DNA of 5,609 nucleotides from assembly GCA_905233795.1 (NCBI GenBank), contig CAJOFP010000005.1, forward strand, positions 1-5,609, in the 5' to 3' direction. The stretch is from an uncultured Oscillibacter sp. (lineage in GTDB: Bacteria > Bacillota > Clostridia > Oscillospirales > Oscillospiraceae). Below, piece by piece: positions 1 through 5,409 of this stretch (the first letter of the stretch is position 1; each line of letters opens with the position of its first letter). The notes under the pieces are model-generated. The model was not told the DNA's origin. It saw only the letters and a program-made list of their open reading frames with translations, and did no database searches. Position numbers and translations under genes: made by a program.

Positions 1-1
1 T

Positions 2-979
2 TTAGTTCTGGATCGGACGCCGGAGAATCAGAATTTTATTGAGACGCTCGCCGGACAGGACGGATTTTTTATGCCGGATAAAATATTATTTTCTGGGATT
101 TTGAATCGCGGGGAATCTATCGGCGTCCGGGTTTCGCTGCCGTGGCATCCTGAAATTCGGGCATATGTCACGCGTAACGGGGCGTATGGGCAATATATAT
201 TCGGTGAGGATAATGATTCGCATGACGATCCGGGGGACGGTAAGATTAAAAAAATAAATCTGGCGGGCTATGAATTTTCTCAGGGTGAGGATAATTTAAA
301 CGGTTGGAACGGCAAATGGTTTTATAAAGATAGTTTAACGGGCAAGCATACGGCGGCTTTGGCGTTGAATACAGGCGAATACGGCATGGCGAATCTGGAA
401 ACGGGGACGGACAACGCCTATTGGTTCGCGTTTGAGCCGGATCGGCTTTACGCGGAAGATTGGGAACCGGCGGATTTGATAAAATTTTACGCCCAATCAG
501 ACGAGACGATTGAGGCGTTAAACGGGATGTCCGGGAACGTCGGGGATTATCGTGCGGAAATATTTAAAACAGACGGCGAAATGATTTTAAATTTAATACA
601 GGCGAATAACGGCGACGCGGTTTTGGATTATTTTATTTCCAGTCAGAAGCAATGGAACACGGAATTTATATTTCATCAATATACGGGCGCGGCGGAGAAT
701 GTCGCGCCGCTGAAAAACGCGGATTTGATAGCGAAAATAGCTAAAGTAGATTATCAAAATAATTTAATATGGTTACGGGAAGCGGAAATCGCGGATGAGT
801 CTGAATCCGGCGATATGATTTATAAAATCAAGTATTACGCGCCTTGTCAGTCTGTCAGCGTCAAATCGCCGGATACGCTTGATATTTTCAAAAAATTTGA
901 GAATCCCGATTATCCGATGGCGATTTTTCATGTAGTAACGAACCCGGACGGCGATATTTTATCGCTGGACGAGATATAA
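2..979 (+). CDS. Hypothetical acidic protein, 5'-partial (start probably left of the window)
   Basis: I do not recognise this protein. The frame is open from base 2 to the TAA at 977-979, giving about 325 visible residues. The stretch before the first ATG (base 71) uses the same kind of codons and reads naturally into it (FIETLAGQDGFF then MPDKIL), so I take the gene as 5'-truncated. The alternative is a start at ATG 71, with AGGA at 57-60 as ribosome site, 10 bases upstream; a different frame ending in TGA at 40-42 could then be the end of an upstream gene. The visible part is rich in Asp, Glu, Asn, Gly and aromatic residues, has one Cys and no membrane segment, and looks like a mixed or beta-rich soluble or extracellular protein. 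Notable stretches are GAYGQYIFGEDN early on and DYPMAIFHVVTNPDGD near the end. A convergent terminator follows the stop. Confidence 0.7.
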   Translation, partial: LVLDRTPENQNFIETLAGQDGFFMPDKILFSGILNRGESIGVRVSLPWHPEIRAYVTRNGAYGQYIFGEDNDSHDDPGDGKIKKINLAGYEFSQGEDNLNGWNGKWFYKDSLTGKHTAALALNTGEYGMANLETGTDNAYWFAFEPDRLYAEDWEPADLIKFYAQSDETIEALNGMSGNVGDYRAEIFKTDGEMILNLIQANNGDAVLDYFISSQKQWNTEFIFHQYTGAAENVAPLKNADLIAKIAKVDYQNNLIWLREAEIADESESGDMIYKIKYYAPCQSVSVKSPDTLDIFKKFENPDYPMAIFHVVTNPDGDILSLDEI

Positions 980-993
980 AATAATATAAAAAT

Positions 994-1034
994 AAAAAAA
1001 TCGCAATCCCGGCGTTTTGGGATTGCGATTTTTT
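994..1034. terminator. Bidirectional intrinsic terminator between convergent genes
   Basis: A 10-bp perfect stem (TCGCAATCCC at 1001-1010 with GGGATTGCGA at 1019-1028) closes an 8-base loop. A run of A lies on the left (994-1000) and six T on the right (1029-1034). The stem is therefore followed by a U tract in either direction. It lies 14 bases after the stop of the + strand gene and touches the stop codon (1033-1035) of the minus-strand gene, so it should end both transcripts. Confidence 0.9.
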
Positions 1035-1527
1035 ATAAAATCAAAAGCAGACCGATAGCGGCGAGAACTTCTTCGTCAGCGTGTTCATGGGAGAGTAAAA
1101 AAAGCAGGGTTAATAATAACAAGTCGCCCGTGTCCATAGAATCCGGATGAAATTGATTGAATAGATTGAATCCGTTATTTGGACGCCGGAAGTTTTGCGC
1201 GGGATGTCGCTTTAAATCCGGCGGCTTTTCCGGCTGGACTTGTGGCAATCCGGGCGGCTTTTCCGATCTTGCCGCGTCGGATTTTAATTTTTCGTCTCGC
1301 GGATGTCGCGTTGACGTTTCGGACAGCGGCGATTGCGCCGGATTGCGCGGCGCGTTTTGATTTTCCGGCGCGGGTCTCGCTTCGGGCGGGACTTGCGGCG
1401 GCGCTGGTATTTGCGGCGCGGATTGCGTTTGATTTCGCGGCGGCGTTGGGATTTGTATTTCAGGGCGAATATCCTCCGGGATACGGGTATAAACTCCCCT
1501 GTCGTTTCGGACATAGCGGTTATACAT
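1033..1527 (-). CDS. Small protein with Pro/Gln/Asn-rich linker and Leu-rich C-terminus, unknown function (164 aa)
   Basis: Function unknown. I place the start at ATG 1527 because GGGAGGG (1536-1542) lies 8 bases upstream. A longer reading from 1671 is open, but its first 48 codons are the overlapping frame of the upstream gene. Domains: a short N-terminal head (residues 1-20, MYNRYVRNDRGVYTRIPEDI); a low-complexity linker (about 21-115) rich in Pro, Gln, Asn, Arg and Ala; and a C-terminal segment (about 117-164) with NNGFNLFNQF, then MDTGDLLLLTLLFLLSHEHA and a hydrophobic end. The DTGDLLLL...LLF pattern followed by acidic residues and a second Leu run resembles unnamed Clostridial proteins I recall; that is memory, not a search. 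It is too short and acidic-punctuated to call a normal transmembrane helix with certainty; a helical hairpin or membrane-associated segment is possible. The ATG overlaps the upstream stop (ATGTATAA), so translation is probably coupled. Confidence 0.8.
   Translation of the reverse strand: MYNRYVRNDRGVYTRIPEDIRPEIQIPTPPRNQTQSAPQIPAPPQVPPEARPAPENQNAPRNPAQSPLSETSTRHPRDEKLKSDAARSEKPPGLPQVQPEKPPDLKRHPAQNFRRPNNGFNLFNQFHPDSMDTGDLLLLTLLFLLSHEHADEEVLAAIGLLLIL
1417..1443. repeat. 27-base direct repeat, copy 1 (linker of the 164-aa gene)
   Basis: This stretch is identical to 1928-1954 and begins CGCGGATTGCGTTTGATTTC. On the minus strand both copies encode PPRNQTQS, in the same frame relative to each protein. 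Shorter related pieces also recur in the two linkers, for example CTGGTATTTGCGGCG near 1404-1418 and again near 1769-1783. Confidence 0.85.
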
Positions 1528-2098
1528 GCGTTTCACCCTCCCATTCGGATAAAAATCGTTTTCCCAAACGCCAAAGGCGCGCCAATCGCAAAGCGCGTTC
1601 GATATTCTCCTGACGTTTCGGCGGCAGATAGGGACGTAAGGCGTATAAAAGCCGTCTGGCGTCGGAATCATGCTGTCCGTTTAAATCTTTTATGATTGGC
1701 AGAAATTTTTGTAAGATATTCAAATCCGGGAAATCCGCCGGATTTTGCGCTTGATTTCGCGGCGTCACTGGTATTTGCGGCGGTTGCGTTTGATTTTGCG
1801 CTTGCGGGTTGGGTTGTGTGACTTGCGGCGCGGGTTGAGATTGCGAACCGGGCGGCGCGTTGAAATCGGACGGCGCGGCCTGTGATTGCGCCGGGGTTGG
1901 CGGCGATTGCGGCGGCGGAACTTGCGTCGCGGATTGCGTTTGATTTCGCGGCGGGGCTTGTGATTGCGCTTGATTTTGTGGCGGTGAATCAGGCGGCGGA
2001 TTTTCAGTCCCGGACAGGGATCGCGCAAGCCGCGCGATCTGCGCCATCGCATCGGGATTGGATAAAATTTGATTAAATTGCGCGTCAAAATCTGTCAT
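1520..2098 (-). CDS. Small protein with Pro/Gln-rich central linker and helical ends, unknown function (192 aa)
   Basis: Function unknown. Three parts are visible. Residues 1-30 form a helical N-terminal motif (FNQILSNPDAMAQIARLARSL) resembling the NPDAMxxIxxLAxSL heads of unnamed Clostridial proteins I recall. Residues about 31-122 are a low-complexity linker of Pro, Gln, Asn, Ala and Ser with repeated NQAQS/NQTQS units. Residues about 123-185 are a second helical region (DFPDLNILQKFLPIIKDLNG, then a basic part with LLYALRPYLPPKRQENIERA). There is no signal peptide or membrane helix. The gene is second in a three-gene minus-strand cluster, 56 bases after the 91-residue gene. Unlike its neighbours it has no clear Shine-Dalgarno: the leader is AT only (ATTATTATATATTATTATC before ATG). 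Its stop overlaps the next start by 8 bases. The linker shares a 27-base repeat with the next gene. Confidence 0.8.
   Translation of the reverse strand: MTDFDAQFNQILSNPDAMAQIARLARSLSGTENPPPDSPPQNQAQSQAPPRNQTQSATQVPPPQSPPTPAQSQAAPSDFNAPPGSQSQPAPQVTQPNPQAQNQTQPPQIPVTPRNQAQNPADFPDLNILQKFLPIIKDLNGQHDSDARRLLYALRPYLPPKRQENIERALRLARLWRLGKRFLSEWEGETHV
1536..1542 (-). promoter_or_regulatory. Ribosome binding site that sets the start of the 164-aa gene
   Basis: The minus strand reads GGGAGGG here, 8 bases before ATG 1527. It lies inside the last codons of the upstream gene. It is the reason for preferring start 1527 over the longer open frame from 1671. Confidence 0.8.
1928..1954. repeat. 27-base direct repeat, copy 2 (linker of the 192-aa gene)
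   Basis: This is the second identical copy of the repeat at 1417-1443. It also encodes PPRNQTQS. Identity across all 27 bases, including silent positions, in two adjacent genes suggests a recent duplication or conversion of linker DNA and not only a shared amino-acid bias. Confidence 0.85.
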
Positions 2099-2154
2099 GA
2101 TAATAATATATAATAATCGAAAATAAAACGGATATGTGAGGATAATTGGGATTC
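2099..2154. other. AT-rich spacer between the 91- and 192-residue genes
   Basis: This 56-base gap is almost all A and T near the 192-residue start (TAATAATATATAATAAT). It has no hairpin and no Shine-Dalgarno. A TATATT string could serve as a second -10, but no -35 is visible. Confidence 0.6.
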
Positions 2155-2430
2155 TCAGGAGTTTGATTCTATGGAACGGCGAATGCGTTCGATTAAATCC
2201 GCGCCGCCGGGCGCGTCCATGAGACGCCGCAGACGCCGCGCCATATCGTCCGTATCGCCTTTGGCGGCGGATTCTATCGCGTGGCGAAATCCGCCGCCGT
2301 CGGATTGGAGATAATTTAATAATTTCTGTCCGTCCGGGGACGACATGATATTTCGCGCCAACGCGGGATTGTTACGCAGTTCCCGCGTAATTTTATAATC
2401 GAAATTGGATTGATTATCATGATCTATCAT
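2155..2430 (-). CDS. Small helical hypothetical protein, first gene of the three-gene cluster (91 aa)
   Basis: Function unknown. The protein is short, charged and probably all helical. An N-terminal stretch (residues 1-18) leads into NPALARNIMSSPDGQKLLNYLQ, then a Gly-rich turn (DGGG), a helix AIESAAKGDTDDMARRLRRL, and DAPGGADLIERIRRSIE at the end. The paired 'SPDGQKLL' and 'APGGADLI' segments, separated by a 'KGDT' turn, look like an internal repeat of a helix unit. I recall similar small proteins from Clostridia, without a known role. Start ATG 2430 is supported by AAGGGGGA (2438-2445), 7 bases upstream. It has no signal peptide or membrane helix. It lies just after a TATAAT box and a terminator of the previous unit, so it is probably the first gene of its transcript. 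Confidence 0.8.
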   Translation of the reverse strand: MIDHDNQSNFDYKITRELRNNPALARNIMSSPDGQKLLNYLQSDGGGFRHAIESAAKGDTDDMARRLRRLMDAPGGADLIERIRRSIESNS

Positions 2431-2489
2431 AAAATAATCCCCCTTGGAATGGATTTCAATAGATAAAAATAAATAATCAGGCTGTATTT

Positions 2490-2498
2490 TATTATATG
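2490..2498 (-). promoter_or_regulatory. Probable promoter -10 box for the three-gene cluster
   Basis: The minus strand reads CATATAATA here and contains a perfect TATAAT (2491-2496), about 60 bases upstream of ATG 2430 and downstream of the previous terminator. No good TTGACA -35 is present; the best is GTCACG at an 18-base spacing (3 of 6 matches). The same bases match CATANNNTA, the -10 of the late sporulation factor sigma-K as known from Bacillus, with an AC at 2516-2517 on a 17-base spacer. In such AT-rich DNA this second reading may be chance. Confidence 0.5.
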
Positions 2499-2545
2499 AC
2501 GCGGGAATGAAAAACGTGACGCCTTGGGATAAAAAATAAAAAAAT

Positions 2546-2590
2546 AAAAGAATCAGGAACGCGAAATAAAACCGCGTTCCTGATTCTTTT
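2546..2590 (-). terminator. Intrinsic terminator after the YesL/DUF624 gene
   Basis: An 18-bp perfect stem (AAAAGAATCAGGAACGCG at 2546-2563 with its complement at 2573-2590) closes a 9-base AT-rich loop. On the minus strand the hairpin is followed by a U-rich run interrupted by single A residues. It lies 19 bases after the stop of the gene at 2610-3338. It ends the alpha-galactosidase/YesL unit and insulates the three-gene cluster. Confidence 0.9.
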
Positions 2591-2609
2591 AATAATTTTA
2601 TAATAATAA

Positions 2610-3338
2610 TTATAAATCCAGTTTTTTCATCTCGTTCAAAATTTCGCGTTCGGATTTCTGTAAATCCGGCGCGTTTTCGGGATTTTCGGGATTAGCCGGA
2701 TTATTTTGATTTAAAAACGGGCTGAATTGTTTTAAAAGCAGGTTGCCGCAATTCATGGCGATTGCGCTGAAACCAATCAAAGACCATAAAAAGGCGTATA
2801 ACGGCAATCGTTGGGCGTCCCAGAATGTGAGCAAAACCGGCGCGATATGCGTAAATAAAATAATAATCAAACTCAAGGGACGCCGGATTGAAAAATAAAC
2901 GCAGTAAGAGATTAAATTTTTTAAATTCCCATGAAATACGGCCATAATCGGGAATAGATAACAGGCGATTATGATTTCAATCAAGATTAAAGCCATCAAG
3001 CCGTATTTAAATAAAGCGATTGGATTTTGAAACTGTCCGCACCAGAAAAGCTCCAGAATTAAAAATACGGCTAAGATAATGAATAATATAAACGCGATAA
3101 CCGCCTGTTTGAAATTATCCCGGAAGCCGCGCCAAAAGACTTGAAACGGATTGATTTCCCCATCACTGCGAAGCGTTTTCAGCATTGTATAATATAACGC
3201 CGTCCACGCCGCGCCGATTGTGAAAACCGGAACGCTGAAAATAATAAATAATATATTTCCGGCGATTAAAATCCCGCAACGGGTCATGAGACGGCCAAAC
3301 AGGCTATTATTATCTAAAAATGATCGCAGCCATCTCAT
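2610..3338 (-). CDS. yesL: YesL family (DUF624) integral membrane protein
   Basis: This is a multi-pass inner membrane protein of the YesL/DUF624 family, whose members often sit beside carbohydrate-use genes in Firmicutes (YesL itself is in the Bacillus rhamnogalacturonan cluster). Its biochemical function is not established. Hydrophobic segments lie at about residues 21-47, 77-98, 109-135, 153-173 and 179-201. The first contains the family-typical SVPVFTIGAAWTALYYTMLK motif. At 242 residues it is slightly longer than usual, because of an Asn/Pro-rich tail (QNNPANPENPEN) and a charged terminal helix. Start ATG 3338 follows GGGGAGGG (3347-3354) by 8 bases; this site lies inside the end of the upstream gene, and the gap between the genes is 4 bases, so they are cotranscribed and probably translationally coupled. 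A terminator follows. The gene symbol is by family only. Confidence 0.88.
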   Translation of the reverse strand: MRWLRSFLDNNSLFGRLMTRCGILIAGNILFIIFSVPVFTIGAAWTALYYTMLKTLRSDGEINPFQVFWRGFRDNFKQAVIAFILFIILAVFLILELFWCGQFQNPIALFKYGLMALILIEIIIACYLFPIMAVFHGNLKNLISYCVYFSIRRPLSLIIILFTHIAPVLLTFWDAQRLPLYAFLWSLIGFSAIAMNCGNLLLKQFSPFLNQNNPANPENPENAPDLQKSEREILNEMKKLDL

Positions 3339-3342
3339 GAAA

Positions 3343-4146
3343 TTAACCCTCCCCAGATTGCGTGAAATTCAAATCTTGATTTAAATCTTGATCGAAATCC
3401 TGATCGAAATCCTGTCCGGATTGCGCTATATCTTGTGATATATCCTGAAATAAATAGCGCAAAAATATTTCGGCCTCTTCGGGACGCTGTGACAAAGCGT
3501 TGATTCCCAAAGCCGCGCCGTCAGCGTAAGCGCGGTTTTCCCCGGTCGTCAAGATAGAATTATTTAAATCAATTCCAATCGCCACGCGTGATTTGTTATA
3601 ATTTTTATTTTCCATCGGCTCACACCAGATAATACGATCCTGATATTTTCGCAAAATATTTTGCGTCCGTTCGCTTTCCAAGTCCAATAAACGCCCGGAC
3701 GCGCCCAAATATCGCAATCGCTCCGGCTCCATGATTAAAATATCTAATACGCCGCTGTCCATTGACGCGATCAAAAGCCTGTAATATTGATTCCCGTAAT
3801 CCTCCCCGGCGGGATCGCAATAAATCTGCGCGTTAAATATCAAATTTTTTTGATTCAAATCATAATTCGCGTAATCGGCGTAATTTTTCCAGAAATCAGA
3901 ACCGCTTCCAATATCGGCGTAAGTGTTGGCGAAAGCGGCGTATAACCAGTTTTCACGATTCGCCGTCGCCAGTCGCGGGATTAAATACGCGCTTAAAATT
4001 ATAAAAGACAAGACGCATATAATCTGAATTTTATAATAATCCCACGCGTATTCTATTTTTTGCCGCCATGACAGATTTTTAATTTTATTATATTCTTCCT
4101 GAGACCATTGGCGGAACCGGTCCGCGAGACGCGATAAATCAGACAT
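3343..4146 (-). CDS. Membrane-anchored protein with an outer domain resembling a solute-binding protein
   Basis: It has a cytoplasmic N-terminus (residues 1-38, WSQEEYNKIKNLSWRQKIEY then WDYYKIQ), one transmembrane helix (about 40-57, IIC...ILSAYLIP), and a predicted outer domain of about 200 residues. The outer domain has features of a degenerate extracellular solute-binding protein: DILIMEPERLRYLGASGRLL (135-154), GIDLNNS (191-197), and a C-terminal SQRPEEAEIFLRYLF where binding proteins often carry an 'x-PE-A-FL-YL' helix. I recall unnamed Clostridial proteins with a WxYYKW-type head, one helix and a GIDLS motif that fit this pattern. That relation is inference; sequence similarity would need testing. 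The tail (about 235-260) is a QDFD/QDLN repeat. The start ATG 4146 follows GGGGAG (4159-4164) by 12 bases, rather long. It lies 49 bases after the alpha-galactosidase stop and 4 bases before yesL. Confidence 0.75.
   Translation of the reverse strand: MSDLSRLADRFRQWSQEEYNKIKNLSWRQKIEYAWDYYKIQIICVLSFIILSAYLIPRLATANRENWLYAAFANTYADIGSGSDFWKNYADYANYDLNQKNLIFNAQIYCDPAGEDYGNQYYRLLIASMDSGVLDILIMEPERLRYLGASGRLLDLESERTQNILRKYQDRIIWCEPMENKNYNKSRVAIGIDLNNSILTTGENRAYADGAALGINALSQRPEEAEIFLRYLFQDISQDIAQSGQDFDQDFDQDLNQDLNFTQSGEG
3371..3418. repeat. Four tandem 12-base repeats in the tail of the membrane-anchored protein
   Basis: Units AAATCTTGATTT, AAATCTTGATCG, AAATCCTGATCG and AAATCCTGTCCG lie head to tail, at 3371-3382, 3383-3394, 3395-3406 and 3407-3418. 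On the minus strand they encode a Gln-Asp-Phe/Leu-Asp/Asn repeat. Related QDIS/QDIA units just upstream (about 3425-3450) suggest an older expansion of the same kind. The unit is a multiple of 3, so copy changes keep the frame. Confidence 0.85.
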
Positions 4147-4184
4147 AATTATAATTTTCTCCCCACGCCGGAAATTTTTATAAT

Positions 4185-4216
4185 ATTTATATTATTTAAA
4201 TTTTTTTAATATAAAT
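4185..4216. repeat. AT-only inverted repeat over the alpha-galactosidase stop codon
   Basis: ATTTATATTA (4185-4194) and its complement TAATATAAAT (4207-4216) surround a 12-base loop that contains the stop codon (4196-4198). The stem has no G or C and no U tract follows on the minus strand, so I do not call it a terminator. It may be a chance palindrome in AT-rich DNA. Confidence 0.4.
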
Positions 4217-4480
4217 TTGCGCGCTGGGGAAGTCGCCGAACATGGGCGGGATAGTCAGTCCGGCGTACATGAGCGCGGCGCCGGAATAAGATTTTTTATT
4301 ATTTTGACCTTTGCCGTAAATCTGATCCGCCGGGACAAGATTCCCGAAAAAGTCGAAATTTAAATCATAATTCGCCGATGGATTCAGGCCTTTTAATTTG
4401 ATATAAATCGGCGCGGCGTTCGCCGTTGTATGGGTCATCACGACGCTGACCAGCGCTTCGGATTGATCCGGCGCGACAAG
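4196..4480 (-). pseudogene. Alpha-galactosidase (GH36), C-terminal fragment
   Basis: This piece carries the C-terminal beta-sandwich end of a GH36 alpha-galactosidase. Family homology begins at about 4480 (VAPDQSEALVSVVMTHTTAN) and runs through APIYIKLKGLNPSANYDL, then SGAALMYAGL and a normal end (GDFPSAQIYIKKI, stop at 4196-4198). A free-standing reading would start at GTG 4441, but homology clearly extends upstream in the same frame, to a stop at 4490-4492. The preceding catalytic piece is in a different frame and runs on to 4438. Between the two, about 25 residues normally present in the family (the segment with a conserved YRL.SPF motif and an AW.F motif) are absent. The piece is in the same frame as the N-terminal fragment at the right edge. 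Confidence 0.8.
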
Positions 4481-5409
4481 GTTAAATTGTCATATTCGTG
4501 AAATTTCTGAATCTGGACGCGGACTTCGTCTTTTTCCTGTTCGGATAATTTATTTAAATCCAGTTCATAACCGAAAGTCCCCGCCATAGCGACGACAGCG
4601 CGGGTTCCAATCGGGGTTTTGCGTCCCGTCTGGTGATTCGGTACGGCGGAGACGTGCGCCCCCATCGTACACGGCGGATAGCCGAAAGAAGTCCCGTATT
4701 GAATGCTTAAACGCTCGACGGCGTCCGTGTCGTCACTGCACCAGATTTGCGGGCAAAAAGCCAAAATTCCCGCGTCAAAGCGTCCGCCGCCGCCGGAACA
4801 GCCCTCGAATAACACGTCCGGGAACTCGCTTGTCAGACGGTTTAACAGGTCATAAAAGCCCAAAACATAACGATGAAAAATTTCACCTTGTCTGTCAGCC
4901 GGGAACGCGTGTGAATAGACATCCGTCAAACAGCGATTCATGTCCCATTTGATATAATTTATATCATATTTGCGCAAAATATTAGATAAAATATTATATA
5001 AATAATCAATTACATCCGGGCGGGAGAAATCTAAAATTAGCTGATTGCGTCCCATAGCGGGTTTGCGTCCGGGGACGGTCAACGCCCAGTCGGGATGGGC
5101 GCGATATAAATCCGAATTTTCGTTGACGGCTTCCGGTTCAATCCAGAGACCGAATTTTAAACCCATTTCATGAATTTTCGGGATTAAATAATCAAATCCG
5201 CCGGGCAATTTATTTTCGTTTATATACCAGTCGCCAAGACCCTGATTGTCATCGTTACGCGTCCCGAACCAGCCGTCGTCTAATACAAGCATATCGACGC
5301 CCAATTTTTTGGCTTGAGCGGCGATTTGTAATAATTTGTCCGTATTGAAATTAAAATACGTCGCTTCCCAGTTGTTTAACAAAACCGGGCGGGGCCGTTC
5401 GGGTTTCAA
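4438..5409 (-). pseudogene. Alpha-galactosidase (GH36), catalytic-domain fragment
   Basis: This is the (beta/alpha)8 catalytic domain of a GH36 alpha-galactosidase, which hydrolyses terminal alpha-1,6-galactose from melibiose, raffinose and related oligosaccharides with retention. Motifs in order, residues counted from the TTG at 5409: PVLLNNWEATYFNF, LDDGWFGTRNDD (43-54), GLWIEPEAV, KWDMNR (154-159) with the nucleophile Asp156 (codon 4942-4944), EGCSGGGGRFDAGIL, and SDDTDAVERL with the acid/base Asp226 (codon 4732-4734, assigned by family alignment from memory). All expected catalytic elements are present. There is no signal peptide in the visible part, in line with an intracellular enzyme. 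The TTG is an unlikely true start, since the conserved domain joins the upstream fragment across a frame break. The last about 13 residues before 4438 (RRINPKRWSAS and neighbours) are out-of-frame read-through. It may be inactive as written. Confidence 0.85.

Noticed and set aside
1528..1671. N-terminal extension of the 164-residue gene to ATG 1671
   Set aside because: It lies wholly over the upstream gene's helical C-terminus, and the overlapping ATG at 1527 has a far better ribosome site.
1157..1695. Open frames on the + strand opposite the linker genes (for example 1179-1613 and 1333-1695)
   Set aside because: They lie antisense to the Pro/Gln/Asn/Arg-rich linkers, whose CG-rich codons lack stops in other frames. 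The products are Arg/Ala-rich low-complexity strings with no ribosome sites.
1765..2088. Arg-rich alternative frame on the minus strand within the 192-residue gene
   Set aside because: It is a shadow of the linker repeats (NHKPRREIKRNPRRK and similar), with no independent start signal.
3371..3418. CRISPR-like array
   Set aside because: The 12-base units are head to tail without spacers, and they encode protein in frame.
3620..3820. 66-residue frame inside the membrane-anchored protein gene
   Set aside because: It lies in another frame of a well-supported gene, and has no ribosome site or recognisable motif.
4185..4216. Terminator between the alpha-galactosidase and the membrane-anchored protein gene
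   Set aside because: The stem is only A-T pairs and no U tract follows in the direction of transcription, so read-through within one operon is more likely.
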